This document shows positions 1 to 9,039 of a DNA stretch of 64,000 bases, one piece after another. Source of the stretch: DATLZU01 sp035573855 (GTDB lineage: Bacteria; Nitrospirota; Nitrospiria; Nitrospirales; Nitrospiraceae). The stretch lies in NCBI GenBank assembly GCA_035573855.1, contig DATLZU010000011.1, positions 62,001-126,000 of the forward strand, written 5' to 3'. The notes below the pieces were generated by a model. It was not told where the DNA came from, searched no databases, and saw nothing but the letters and a program-made list of their open reading frames with translations. Position 1 is the first letter of the stretch; each line of letters opens with the position of its first letter. A program made the translations under genes and the position numbers.

Positions 1-508
1 CCTCGTCGTCGGTGAGCCAGTCGCCCGAGGCCGTCCGGACGACCGCCGCCGGCTTGCGCTCGGCGACCGTCACCTGCAACTCATGGAACGGCACGCGCCG
101 GATCTCCACCGCCTTGATCCAGGGATGCCCCATCAGCCGTTCTTCCAATGCCTGCGGGTGCACGGAAAACAGCGTCGCGTCATCACGCAGCGACAGCCGA
201 TCGAGAATCTCCTGCCTGGTCACGCGATCAAGCCCCTGCACTGTCACAGTCTGGATAACAAACCACTTGCGGACGACCGGAACGGCCTCTCGTGAGACAA
301 CGGAAGCTCCCCACGCAGTCAGTCCGCTCAACACCAGCCACCCGGCCAACCGAAATCCGCGGCGAAACGAACGGCGCCGTCGCTCGCGCATCCGCTCCCA
401 GGCGGCGCTTCCCGGTTCGGGCCCGTCCGCCCGTCGATGGTTCGGTCTGGGGCCTTGCGCCCGTTTCTTCCTCCCCGCCAGCAAAACCCGTCTCTTTCTC
501 ATGCTCAT
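1..508 (-). CDS. ftsQ: Cell division protein FtsQ (C-terminus outside window)
   Basis: FtsQ is a bitopic inner-membrane divisome protein that links FtsL/FtsB to the septal peptidoglycan synthases. Translating the minus strand from the ATG at 508 gives a basic cytoplasmic N-terminus of about 50 residues. One membrane span follows (around GWLVLSGLTAWGASVV). Then comes a POTRA-type stretch containing VTVQGLDRVTRQEI and MGHPWIKAVEIRRVP, which is the usual FtsQ layout. The frame is open to base 1, so the distal beta domain is missing. It is the last gene of the dcw run visible here, about 20 bp after the ddl stop. An in-frame ATG at 502 is an alternative start. Identification rests on position plus the POTRA-like motif. 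Confidence 0.85.
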   Translation of the reverse strand, partial: MSMRKRRVLLAGRKKRAQGPRPNHRRADGPEPGSAAWERMRERRRRSFRRGFRLAGWLVLSGLTAWGASVVSREAVPVVRKWFVIQTVTVQGLDRVTRQEILDRLSLRDDATLFSVHPQALEERLMGHPWIKAVEIRRVPFHELQVTVAERKPAAVVRTASGDWLTDDE

Positions 509-528
509 GGACGTGAGGTCCCTCGCGC

Positions 529-1497
529 TCAACCGGTTCCGACTCGCCGATGAGCGGCGCGCCTGAGCGCGGATTCCAGAATCCGCTCGGTCAAAGCGTC
601 ATAGTCGATCCCCGCTTGCGCCGCCGCCATCGGCAACAGACTCGTCTCCGTCATCCCCGGAATGGTGTTGATTTCCAGCACATAGGGACGGCCGCGCGGT
701 GTGACTCGGAAATCCACCCGCACTGCGCCCTCACAGCCGAACACCTCGTAGGTCTTCACCGCCATCTCTCGCAGTCGGCGGGTCACGTTCGCCGAGAGAG
801 GAGCCGGACACAGATACCGAGTCTTCCCTTTCTGATATTTGGCGGCGTAGTCGTAGAACCCGCTCGGCGCCACGATCTCCACCGCCGGCAGGACGGAGAG
901 CTTTCCCTCTCCTTCATCGAGGAGAGAGACCGTGACCTCATGTCCCGGAATGTAGGCTTCGACCAGTGCCTGCCGGTCATATCGGTGGGCGAGCGCCAGC
1001 GCGTCTTTCCACTGTGACGGCCGGCGAACGATGCTCACCCCGATGGTCGATCCCTGCGAAGCCGGTTTCACGACGACAGGCCAGGTCAACCCGGCCGAGC
1101 GGAGGACGCGTCCGCTCGGCGTCGACTCGCCCCGCTTGACCACCGTCCCTGGAGGCACCGACACGCCGTGGTGGGCGAGCAGCGCCTTGGCGGTCACTTT
1201 GTCCATTCCCATCGCGCTGGCCAGCACCCCGCAGCCGGTATAGGGGATGCCGATCGTCTCCAGGAATCCCTGGATGGCGCCGTCTTCACCGCCTGGACCG
1301 TGAAGCGCCAAAAAGGCCAGCTCGATCTTCTGTTCTTGCAAGTCCTTATAGAGAGACGGTCCGACATCGATCGGCACCGCGTCATAGCCGCGCCGAAGCA
1401 GAGCTCGATGAACGGCTTGACCAGTCCGAAGCGAGATCTCCCGCTCGGAGGATTGTCCGCCCATCAACACGCCGATGCGGGCTCTGGTCAGCGGCAT
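529..1497 (-). CDS. ddl: D-alanine--D-alanine ligase
   Basis: This ATP-grasp ligase joins two D-Ala residues to make the terminal dipeptide of the peptidoglycan stem. The 322-residue product starts MPLTRARIGVLMGGQSSERE, which is the typical Ddl N-terminal GG-SxERE signature. It has the mid-protein HGPGGEDGAIQG and the C-terminal metal and substrate loop EINTIPGMTETSLLP, so the active site looks complete. I chose the ATG at 1497. An upstream in-frame extension to 1542 would run into the intergenic repeat array and adds residues unlike the family. It lies between murB and ftsQ on the same strand, the usual dcw order. Confidence 0.95.
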   Translation of the reverse strand: MPLTRARIGVLMGGQSSEREISLRTGQAVHRALLRRGYDAVPIDVGPSLYKDLQEQKIELAFLALHGPGGEDGAIQGFLETIGIPYTGCGVLASAMGMDKVTAKALLAHHGVSVPPGTVVKRGESTPSGRVLRSAGLTWPVVVKPASQGSTIGVSIVRRPSQWKDALALAHRYDRQALVEAYIPGHEVTVSLLDEGEGKLSVLPAVEIVAPSGFYDYAAKYQKGKTRYLCPAPLSANVTRRLREMAVKTYEVFGCEGAVRVDFRVTPRGRPYVLEINTIPGMTETSLLPMAAAQAGIDYDALTERILESALRRAAHRRVGTG

Positions 1498-1521
1498 ATT
1501 TGCTCGCTCATCACAAGTTGG

Positions 1522-1606
1522 AGTAACGGGGTAGCGGGGCATCGGGCTGGGGAGCCGTTCTCCGTTTTCTCCTTACCCCGTTATCCCTTTACCCCCTTAC
1601 CTCTGG
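1522..1606. repeat. Inverted arrays of degenerate 8-mers between murB and ddl
   Basis: The right side reads as consecutive octamers TTACCCCG, TTATCCCT, TTACCCCC, TTACC. The left side (1522-1540) carries the opposite orientation, TAACGGGG then TAGCGGGG. The pair could fold into a hairpin in the murB-ddl transcript. It is one of about eight similar loci in the window, most with 7-bp periods. Confidence 0.6.
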
Positions 1607-1608
1607 TC

Positions 1609-2556
1609 TCAGACTTGCCCGACGATCTTCAATTCCAGTTCCAGGGCGATGCCGGTCCGCCGCCACACTTGGCGGCGGACTTTCTGAATCAACGCGATCA
1701 CGTCCGCCGCCCGCGCCCGTCCCAGATTCACGATGAAATTCCCGTGCTTCTCGGACACCTGGGCGTCGCCGACGCGCGCGCCCTTGAGCCCTACCGCCTC
1801 GATCAGCTTCCCCGCCGGCTCCTTCCCGGGATTCTTAAACACGCAGCCGGCGTTAGGAAGCGTCAGCGGCTGCGTATCCTTGCGATAGCGCAGATAGTCC
1901 TTGACCACCCGCTCAATGTCGCGCCGGGACCCGGGCTTGAGCTGGAGCCACACGCCCACCACGACGCCTTTCGGTAACTTCGCGCGCCGGTAGCTGAATT
2001 CAATCTCCGACGCGGGGCAGTCGACGATCCGTCCCAGAGGATCCACGATCCGCACGGCTTTGACGGCCGACCGCATCTCGCCCAACCTCGTGCCTGCGTT
2101 CATCACCACGCAACCCGCCACCGTGCCAGGAATCCCCGCCGCCCATTCGAGTCCGGAGAGCGAACGCCGGATGGCATGGCCGATGAGTGTCGGCATGCCG
2201 ACCCCCCCCTCCGCATAGATGACGTGATCCGGCTCGTCCTCGATCGCCCGGAGCCGGGACAGACTGACGACCACGCCGCGGATCCCCTTGTCCCGCACCA
2301 GCAGATTGGTTCCGCCGATGACGAAGATCGGAACCTTGGCCGCGGCCGCTTGTTTCGCCAACTGGCAGACATCCTCGACGTCAGCCGGCTCGACGAGCAC
2401 ATCCGCCGGTCCACCGATCTTGAACGAGGTGTACTCCCGCAGCGGCGCATGAAATCTCACCGTCCCCTTGATGCCGGCGACGACTGTGCGAAGGTCGCGC
2501 ATCGGCAGGCTTCCCGACCGTTGTGATCGCCCGCGGCGCCGGTCCATAACCTTCAT
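1609..2556 (-). CDS. murB: UDP-N-acetylenolpyruvoylglucosamine reductase
   Basis: MurB is a cytoplasmic FAD enzyme that reduces UDP-GlcNAc-enolpyruvate to UDP-MurNAc with NADPH. The 315-residue protein has the FAD-binding pattern YTSFKIGGPADVLVEP near residue 45, IPGTVAGCVVMNAG in the middle and NAGCVFKNPG toward the end. In the last motif a cysteine occupies the position of the E. coli proton-donor serine, a substitution I believe is common in non-enterobacterial MurB. The start ATG overlaps the murC stop by 4 bp (ATGA), which supports translational coupling and fixes the start. An in-frame ATG at 2502 is a weaker alternative. Confidence 0.95.
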   Translation of the reverse strand: MKVMDRRRGRSQRSGSLPMRDLRTVVAGIKGTVRFHAPLREYTSFKIGGPADVLVEPADVEDVCQLAKQAAAAKVPIFVIGGTNLLVRDKGIRGVVVSLSRLRAIEDEPDHVIYAEGGVGMPTLIGHAIRRSLSGLEWAAGIPGTVAGCVVMNAGTRLGEMRSAVKAVRIVDPLGRIVDCPASEIEFSYRRAKLPKGVVVGVWLQLKPGSRRDIERVVKDYLRYRKDTQPLTLPNAGCVFKNPGKEPAGKLIEAVGLKGARVGDAQVSEKHGNFIVNLGRARAADVIALIQKVRRQVWRRTGIALELELKIVGQV

Positions 2557-3947
2557 GGTTGAGCCGACGACGCCAATCGATCCAACACCCCCAGGCCTGC
2601 CTTCCAGATATCTCCGGCGCCTAGTGTGATAACGAGGTCTCCAGGCTTCAGCACCGGCAGCACTTGATCCGGTAGCGTCTCTTTCCGTTCCACCCAGGTC
2701 ACAGAGGGATGGCCGGCGGCCCGCACGGCCTCTGCCAATCGTTCGCCGGACACGCCGGGGATCGGCTGTTCACCGGCTGGATAAATGTCCGTCACGAACA
2801 GTACCTCCGCCTGGTCGAAGGCATGGGCGAACTCATCGATCAGGTCCCTCGTACGGCTGTATCGATGCGGCTGAAAGAGCACCACCAGTCGGCGATCCCA
2901 ACCTTGCTTCGCCGCGGCCAGCGTGGCTTTGATTTCCGTAGGATGGTGGCCGTAGTCGTCCACCACCATGATCCCGCCCTTTTCGCCCCGCAGGTGGAAA
3001 CGGCGCTCCACCCCGGTGAAAGCCGCCAGGCCCTTGCGGATCAGGTCGATCGGCACCTCCAGTTCCATCCCAATCGCGATGGCGACCAGCGCGTTGGCGA
3101 CGTTGTGCACGCCCGGCGTCGCCAAGCGGAAAGGCCCGAGATTTTTTCCGCGGAAGTACGCTCGAAACTCCGAGCCCCACTGCCTGAGCGAAATGTCCGT
3201 CGCTCGAAAGTCCGGCCCCCCCTCTTCCTGTTCCCGCAACCCATAGGTCTGGTAGCGCTTCACGACCCGGGGCAGGAGCGACCGAATCCGCTCGTCGTCA
3301 GCACAGAGGACCGCCAGGCCGTAGAATGGAACCTTGTTGATGAATTCCAAAAAGCTTTCGTGGAGCCGCTCCATCGAGCCGTAATGATCCAGATGCTCCC
3401 GGTCGATGTTCGTCACCGCGACGATGGTCGGCGACAGCCGCAGGAAGGAGCCGTCGCTTTCGTCTGCTTCGGCCACGAGCAAATCCCCACGTCCCAGGCG
3501 CGCATGGCTGCCCAGCGCGTTCACCTTGCCGCCGATGACGATCGTCGGGTCGAGTCCGCCCTGAGCCAGCACGCTCGCGACCATCGAAGTCGTGGTGGTC
3601 TTGCCGTGTGCGCCGGCGATGGCGATGCCGTATTTCAACCGCATCAGCTCGGCCAACATTTCGGCGCGCGGAATGACCGGAATCTTTTTGGCCCGGGCTT
3701 CCGTCACTTCGGGATTGGTCGGCGCGACGGCCGAGGAAATCACCACCACTTGCGCCCCGCCCACATTGGACGCCTGATGACCGATGAAGATGCGGCCGCC
3801 GAGTTCCTGCAACCGCCTGGTCGTCTCGGATTCATGAAGGTCGGAACCCGTCACCGTGTAGCCCAATGTCAACAGGACTTCGGCGATGCCGCTCATGCCC
3901 GCTCCGCCGATCCCCACCAGATGGATATGTTGCGTCTTTCTGAACAT
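2553..3947 (-). CDS. murC: UDP-N-acetylmuramate--L-alanine ligase
   Basis: MurC adds L-Ala to UDP-MurNAc in the cytoplasm using ATP. The 464-residue product begins MFRKTQHIHLVGIGGAGMSG, the glycine-rich UDP-binding N-terminus. It has the Mur ligase P-loop GAHGKTTTTSM, the EADESDGSFL motif and NIDREHLDHYG. The frame is open upstream to 4046, but the ATG at 3947 gives the family-typical N-terminus. The extra residues would overlap the murG end. It overlaps murB by 4 bp downstream. Confidence 0.96.
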   Translation of the reverse strand: MFRKTQHIHLVGIGGAGMSGIAEVLLTLGYTVTGSDLHESETTRRLQELGGRIFIGHQASNVGGAQVVVISSAVAPTNPEVTEARAKKIPVIPRAEMLAELMRLKYGIAIAGAHGKTTTTSMVASVLAQGGLDPTIVIGGKVNALGSHARLGRGDLLVAEADESDGSFLRLSPTIVAVTNIDREHLDHYGSMERLHESFLEFINKVPFYGLAVLCADDERIRSLLPRVVKRYQTYGLREQEEGGPDFRATDISLRQWGSEFRAYFRGKNLGPFRLATPGVHNVANALVAIAIGMELEVPIDLIRKGLAAFTGVERRFHLRGEKGGIMVVDDYGHHPTEIKATLAAAKQGWDRRLVVLFQPHRYSRTRDLIDEFAHAFDQAEVLFVTDIYPAGEQPIPGVSGERLAEAVRAAGHPSVTWVERKETLPDQVLPVLKPGDLVITLGAGDIWKAGLGVLDRLASSAQP

Positions 3948-4008
3948 GGACACCCGGGTTACAACTCCGCGATAACCTCGCCTCTCGTTCGGCCGCATGA
4001 CGACCTGT

Positions 4009-5187
4009 TCACGTTCCCCCCGCTCCAACAGATCGGTCGATCTCATGATCTCCCCCTATGAGCGCGTAGCATTCCTGCACGATCGCCGCCGCCGCATCGG
4101 TTCGCCCCATCGCCCGGCTCCCGGCGCTCATCCGGCTCAACCGTTCGGGATCGCGCACCAATTCCTCGATCGTCCGCGCCAGCTTCGGCCCGCTCAACTC
4201 CGCCTGCGGCAGCACGACGGCGGCTCCGGCCGACGCCATCGCTTGCGCGTTGCGCGCCTGATGGTCGTAGATCGCCTGCGGGAGCGGAATCAGAATCGCC
4301 GGCTTGCCGCAGGCGGTGACTTCGGCGATGGTCACAGCCCCGGCGCGGGAGACCACCAAATCCGCTGCACGCAAGACCCGCGGCATGTCGTAGAGAAACG
4401 GCGCGACTTCCGCGCTGAACCCCATCGCCCGATAGGCGGCCTGGACCCGCGCATAGTCTGCGTCTCCCGTCTGGTGCGTCACTGCCAGGCGTTCCCGCAG
4501 GTCCATCAGGTCCGGCAACGCGTCGATCACCACCGAGTTAATCGCGTTCGCTCCCTGGCTTCCGCCGAAAATCAGCAGGCGGAAGGCACCCGGCGTGCGG
4601 CTGATGGGTATGGATTGAACGCCCGCAGCCTGTTCTCTTGCCGGCCGCTCGCTCTTCGTCTCTCGCCCTTCGCCTTCTTCATAGAACGCGCGCCGGATCG
4701 GCGTGCCGACTACACGGACCTTTGACGACGCAAAGGCTCCGGCCGCGGACTCGAAAGCCAGAAACACGCGCTGTGCCAAGGGACCCACGACCGTGTTCGC
4801 CATCCCGGGATGCGCATTGGGTTCCAGAATGACTCTCGGGATGCCCATGAGAAAGGCCGCCGCCAGCACCGCAGGACTTGTGTACCCGCCCACGCCGATC
4901 ACAAGGTCCGCCCGCCGTTCACGCAGGATGCCGAGCGACTGCCGGATTCCGGCTGGGAGGGAGAGTAGAGCCATCGCTCCCCGGACGACCCCCCGCCCCA
5001 TCACCGGCTTGGCTGCAATGAGCCTCAATTCGAACCCTTCGTGCGCCAAGACCTTCGATTCGATGCCGCGAGCCGTGCCGATGAAGAGAATGGCAGCGCG
5101 CGGATCCCGCCTCTGAAATTCGTGGGCGAGGGCCACAGCCGGATAGAGGTGGCCACCCGTTCCGCCCGCCGCGATGACGATGTTCAT
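4009..5187 (-). CDS. murG: Undecaprenyl-PP-MurNAc-pentapeptide GlcNAc transferase
   Basis: MurG is the peripheral GT-B glycosyltransferase that converts lipid I to lipid II on the cytoplasmic membrane face. The 392-residue protein opens with MNIVIAAGGTGGHLYPAVAL, the classic N-terminal loop. It carries GGSQGANAIN and the C-terminal UDP-GlcNAc motif SRAGAVTIAEVTACGKPAIL. The start at 5187 overlaps the ftsW stop by 4 bp (ATGA). The open frame extends much further upstream, but that part lies over ftsW and is not MurG-like. A low-similarity Arg/Glu/Ala-rich insert around residues 170-200 is probably a species-specific loop. Confidence 0.96.
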   Translation of the reverse strand: MNIVIAAGGTGGHLYPAVALAHEFQRRDPRAAILFIGTARGIESKVLAHEGFELRLIAAKPVMGRGVVRGAMALLSLPAGIRQSLGILRERRADLVIGVGGYTSPAVLAAAFLMGIPRVILEPNAHPGMANTVVGPLAQRVFLAFESAAGAFASSKVRVVGTPIRRAFYEEGEGRETKSERPAREQAAGVQSIPISRTPGAFRLLIFGGSQGANAINSVVIDALPDLMDLRERLAVTHQTGDADYARVQAAYRAMGFSAEVAPFLYDMPRVLRAADLVVSRAGAVTIAEVTACGKPAILIPLPQAIYDHQARNAQAMASAGAAVVLPQAELSGPKLARTIEELVRDPERLSRMSAGSRAMGRTDAAAAIVQECYALIGGDHEIDRSVGAGGT

Positions 5188-6392
5188 CTGCCGACCGATC
5201 CGCTCCCATAGCCGCTTCGGTGCCCGCCGGCCTGTCGGCCTCCCTGCCGATCCCGGGAGATGCTGAGCAACAGACCGACGCCGATCAGATTGACCACCAG
5301 CGACGAACCTCCGTAGCTCACGAACGGCAAGGTCAACCCCTTGGTCGGCAGCAAACCGGTGGCGACGCCAGCGTTGATCAGCGCCTGAATGCCGACTAGG
5401 AGCGTAATCCCCATGCCCAGATGCCGACCGAACGGCATCCGCGCCCGCTCGGCGATCTGAAATCCCTTCCACATAAAGATCGCGAACAGCAGGATGATCG
5501 CCGACGTGCCCATCAACCCCAATTCCTCGCCGACCAACGCCAGCACAAAATCCGTATGGGCTTCCGGAAGAAAGAAGAGTTTCTGCTTGCCCTCTCCCAG
5601 CCCGACGCCGAATGGACCGCCGCTGCCGAAGGCAAGAAACGATTGTGTCATCTGAAAGCCGGTATCGGAGGCGTCCTTCCATGGAGAGAGAAACGTCAGC
5701 AGCCGTTGTCGCCGATAACTTGACTTCAGCATCAACGCCAAGCCAATCGGCAGGGCGCAGAGAGCTAAGCCCATCAAATGCGTCAGCCGCGCTCCACCCA
5801 GAAACAACATGACCGCCGTCATCAGCCCCAGCACGACCACGGTCCCCAGATCCGGCTGCAACAGCACCAGCCCGCTCAGCACTCCGACGACGACGAGGGG
5901 CGGCAGAACCCCCTTGGCGAAGAGGCGAATCCTATCCTCCTTCTTCGCTAAATACGCCGCCAGATAGATCACCGAAACTAGTTTGACGATCTCCGCCGGC
6001 TGCACCGAAATCGGCCCCAGCCGCAGCCATCGCCTCGCACCCTTGGCTGCCACGCCGAGCGAAGGAATCAACACCAATATCAAAAGCACCGCGGTGAGCC
6101 CCAGCATCGGTAGGGCCAGCTTCCGCCACACCGGGTAGTCGATGCGCGAAGCCACATGCAGCAGCACAAAGCCGCAGGCCAGCCAAGCCACCTGCCGCTT
6201 TAGGAAATAGCCGGGATCCTGAAACCGGTTTCCCGCCACCACCGCGCTCGCGCTGAACACCATCACGAGTCCGAGCAGCGCGAGCACCGCCGTAATGACC
6301 AATAGAGTGCGATCCACGGGTACCCGCTTGCGGGCTTTGCGACCGGATGATGGCCAGGGAAGCGCCAGTGTGCCGGTTGTTTTCTGCGACAT
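5184..6392 (-). CDS. ftsW: Septal peptidoglycan glycosyltransferase FtsW (SEDS family)
   Basis: FtsW polymerises lipid II at the septum together with the FtsI transpeptidase. The 402-residue protein has a basic cytoplasmic N-terminus, about ten hydrophobic segments and SEDS hallmarks. These are ARRWLRLGPISVQPAEIVKL, FLPEAHTDFVLALVGEELG and the C-terminal PFVSYGGSSL. The tail is Gly/Arg/Ser rich and unlike the core. It sits between murD and murG and shares a 4-bp overlap with murG, so the two are probably translated together. Confidence 0.96.
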   Translation of the reverse strand: MSQKTTGTLALPWPSSGRKARKRVPVDRTLLVITAVLALLGLVMVFSASAVVAGNRFQDPGYFLKRQVAWLACGFVLLHVASRIDYPVWRKLALPMLGLTAVLLILVLIPSLGVAAKGARRWLRLGPISVQPAEIVKLVSVIYLAAYLAKKEDRIRLFAKGVLPPLVVVGVLSGLVLLQPDLGTVVVLGLMTAVMLFLGGARLTHLMGLALCALPIGLALMLKSSYRRQRLLTFLSPWKDASDTGFQMTQSFLAFGSGGPFGVGLGEGKQKLFFLPEAHTDFVLALVGEELGLMGTSAIILLFAIFMWKGFQIAERARMPFGRHLGMGITLLVGIQALINAGVATGLLPTKGLTLPFVSYGGSSLVVNLIGVGLLLSISRDRQGGRQAGGHRSGYGSGSVGR

Positions 6393-6437
6393 TCATGCGC
6401 CTCTTAACACATCATGCGCCACGCGTAACACGACCGG

Positions 6438-7865
6438 TCACGGCAAGGCAGTGACCAACGCCTTGAACTGCCGGCCGCGGTCTTGGTAGTCGGTGAACAT
6501 GTCGAAGCTCGCACAGGCCGGCGACAGCAGCACGACGTCTCCCGGACTCGCTTCCCGCGCGGCCATCTCCACGGCCTCGCGCAGCGAGGCGGCGCGGCGC
6601 ACGCGGTCGTATTCCCCCAACGCCTCCTGGATCCGCGGCGCCGCTTCGCCGATCAGAATCACCTGTTTGGCGCGCGCCTGGACGGGATGCCGGAGTTTCG
6701 AAAAGTCGGCGCCCTTGTCTCGCCCGCCGGCGATGAGCCAGATTGGTTGGTCCAGGCTTTCGAGCGCCTTCACTGTTGCATCGACATTGGTCCCCTTCGA
6801 ATCGTTCACGAACCGGACGCCGCCGCGCTCGCGCACGAACTCCAACGCATGTTCGAGTCCGGGAAAGGTCTTGAGCACACGCCGAACGGCGTCCAGCGGG
6901 CAACCGCAGAGCAGCGCGAAGCTGACAGCCGCGAGCGCATTCTCGAGATTGTGCGCGCCGAGCAGTTTCAGCTCGGTCCGCCGGCAGACTTCCTGCCTGT
7001 GCCCTGTGACCGTCGACACGATCAGATCGCCCTCCAGAAACGTTCCGCCGCTGAACTCATGGCCGATTGTCCCGGTTCGGCTGAAGCCGAGCGCCGCAGC
7101 GCGAGTCCGAGCCCGCAGACGCATCACGCGCTCGTCATCCAGGTTGAACAGCGAGTAGTCGCCGGCCGTTTGATTGTCGAGTATTCTAGCCTTGGCGGCG
7201 ACATATTCTTCCATCGACTCGTAACGGTCCATGTGGTCCGACGTGATATTCAGCAATGCGGCCGCCCAGGGATGAAAACGCTCCACGGTTTCCAATTGAA
7301 AGCTGGAGACCTCCACGACCAGATAGTCGTACGGCGAAGACGCCCCGCCCGCTTGATACGTTGCGAGCGCAGCCTCGCTCAAAGCCGTCCCGATATTGCC
7401 TCCCACGAACACCCGTTTGCCGCTTTCGGCCAGCAACTTCCCGATCAACGTGACCGTGGTGCTTTTTCCGTTCGTTCCCGTCACAGCCAGGACAGGCGCC
7501 GCGACAAAACGAGCGGCCAGTTCGAGTTCACCGATCACCTGCACGCCGCGGGCGCGGGCTCGCTGCAATTCGTCGGCGCGGGACGGCACGCCGGGGCTGA
7601 TCACGATCAGCTCGGGGGACTCGAACGCCGATCCATAATCTGCTCCCACTCGGACCGTGATTGAGCCGGCATCCAGTTCGGCCAGCGCGCGTTCTAGCTC
7701 GCTCCGTTCCTTCCGGTCCGCGATAGTCACCCGCGCTCCGGCGGCCAAGAGCAACCGAGCCGCCGCGACCCCGCTCCTGGCCAGCCCGACCACCGTGACC
7801 CGTTTCCCGGCGAGGGCCTGCACTGCGGTCGCGGTGTTTGTGACAGTTGGCTTTGCGTCTTGCAT
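6438..7865 (-). CDS. murD: UDP-N-acetylmuramoylalanine--D-glutamate ligase
   Basis: MurD adds D-Glu to UDP-MurNAc-L-Ala. The 475-residue protein has the N-terminal nucleotide-binding loop GLARSGVAAARLLLAAGA. It then has VISPGVP, the P-loop GTNGKSTTVTLIGKLL, the metal-binding stretch NITSDHMDRY and NDSKGTNVDATVKALES. All Mur ligase landmarks are present and in order. The start ATG lies within or at the edge of a short intergenic repeat array. The gene sits between mraY and ftsW. Confidence 0.96.
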   Translation of the reverse strand: MQDAKPTVTNTATAVQALAGKRVTVVGLARSGVAAARLLLAAGARVTIADRKERSELERALAELDAGSITVRVGADYGSAFESPELIVISPGVPSRADELQRARARGVQVIGELELAARFVAAPVLAVTGTNGKSTTVTLIGKLLAESGKRVFVGGNIGTALSEAALATYQAGGASSPYDYLVVEVSSFQLETVERFHPWAAALLNITSDHMDRYESMEEYVAAKARILDNQTAGDYSLFNLDDERVMRLRARTRAAALGFSRTGTIGHEFSGGTFLEGDLIVSTVTGHRQEVCRRTELKLLGAHNLENALAAVSFALLCGCPLDAVRRVLKTFPGLEHALEFVRERGGVRFVNDSKGTNVDATVKALESLDQPIWLIAGGRDKGADFSKLRHPVQARAKQVILIGEAAPRIQEALGEYDRVRRAASLREAVEMAAREASPGDVVLLSPACASFDMFTDYQDRGRQFKALVTALP

Positions 7866-7938
7866 TCTGGTCTATCTGGTCTGCCTGGTTCATTTGGTTG
7901 GTCCGGTTCTCCGGTTCAACCAAAGAAACAAATAGACC
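7866..7938. repeat. Short tandem array (8-9 bp period) between mraY and murD
   Basis: Consecutive units TCTGGTCTA, TCTGGTCTG, CCTGGTTCA, TTTGGTTGG, TCCGGTTC, TCCGGTTC occupy the leader of murD. They end in a partly complementary AACCAAAG...AAATAGACC. The pattern parallels the 7-mer arrays at other gene borders here, though the period is longer and less regular. Confidence 0.5.
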
Positions 7939-7950
7939 CGACTAACGTCG

Positions 7951-9027
7951 TCACCGTAACTTCAACGTACTCAGGCTCAACAGCGCGAGCAGGATCGCGA
8001 TGATCCAGAGCCGAACGACGACCTTCGGCTCCTCCCAGCCCTTCATCTCGAAATGGTGGTGAATCGGCGCCATCAGAAAAATCCGTTTCCCTCTCGACTT
8101 GTAGGAGAGGACCTGAAAAATCACCGAAATGGCCTCGATGACGAACACGCCGCCGACCAGGAGCAAGAGCAACTCGTGCTTGCTGATCACCGCCACGGTC
8201 CCCAGCGCCGCGCCGAGCGGCAGCGAGCCGACGTCCCCCATGAAGACCGACGCCGGATACGTATTGAACCAGAGAAACCCCAGGCTGGCTCCCAGGATTG
8301 CGGCCGTGAACACGGCGATTTCCCCCGCGCCCTCGATGTACGGAATGAGCAGATATTCCGACATGATCCGGTTGCCGGTCACGTAGGCGACGATCGTGTA
8401 GGCCATTGCGGCGATCATCACGGGACCGATGGCCAAACCATCCAAACCATCAGTGAGATTGACGGCATTGGAGGCGCCCACGATGACCAGGATCGCAAAG
8501 GGGACATACAGCCAGCCCAAGTCCGGCGAGAAGTTCTTGAAAAACGGCACGCTGAGCTTGGTGGTGTAGCTCGGCAGGGAGTACAGGAACAGGCTGATGC
8601 CCAAGGCGACCAGAATCTGCGAGGCGAACTTTTGCGCGGCGGTCAGCCCCTTGGACCGGGCCTTGACGAATTTGAGGTAATCGTCCACGAAGCCGACCGC
8701 GCCGAAACCGATCGTGGCGATGATGACCAACCACACGTACCGGTTGGTGAGATCGGCCCAGAGCAGGGTGGAAAGGACCACGGCGAACAGGATCAAGAGG
8801 CCGCCCATGGTCGGGGTCCCGCTCTTGGCCAGGTGTCGCTTGGGCCCGTCGTCCCTCACCTGTTGTCCCAATTTGAGTTCCTGCAGCTTGCGGATAAGCC
8901 AGGGCGCCAGCACGAACGCGATCAGGAACGCCGTCACCGCCGCATAGATGATGCGGAAGCTGAGGTAGCGGAAGACGTTCAGGAAGGAAAATTCCGTGTG
9001 CAGGGGATACAGCCAGTTATACAGCAT
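7951..9027 (-). CDS. mraY: Phospho-N-acetylmuramoyl-pentapeptide transferase
   Basis: MraY is the polytopic enzyme that attaches phospho-MurNAc-pentapeptide to undecaprenyl phosphate, forming lipid I. The 358-residue product has about ten membrane spans and the catalytic cytoplasmic loops. These are FVDDYLKF near residue 125, NLTDGLDGLAIGP, FMGDVGSLPLGA and the C-terminal HHHFEMKGW. Length and motif order match the family. It starts 12 bp after the murF stop and is followed by murD. Confidence 0.97.
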   Translation of the reverse strand: MLYNWLYPLHTEFSFLNVFRYLSFRIIYAAVTAFLIAFVLAPWLIRKLQELKLGQQVRDDGPKRHLAKSGTPTMGGLLILFAVVLSTLLWADLTNRYVWLVIIATIGFGAVGFVDDYLKFVKARSKGLTAAQKFASQILVALGISLFLYSLPSYTTKLSVPFFKNFSPDLGWLYVPFAILVIVGASNAVNLTDGLDGLAIGPVMIAAMAYTIVAYVTGNRIMSEYLLIPYIEGAGEIAVFTAAILGASLGFLWFNTYPASVFMGDVGSLPLGAALGTVAVISKHELLLLLVGGVFVIEAISVIFQVLSYKSRGKRIFLMAPIHHHFEMKGWEEPKVVVRLWIIAILLALLSLSTLKLR

Positions 9028-9039
9028 GGGAACTCGGCG

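Noticed and set aside
1522..1606. The octamer array as a CRISPR repeat
   Set aside because: Units are only 8 bp with no spacers, and no cas genes are in the window.
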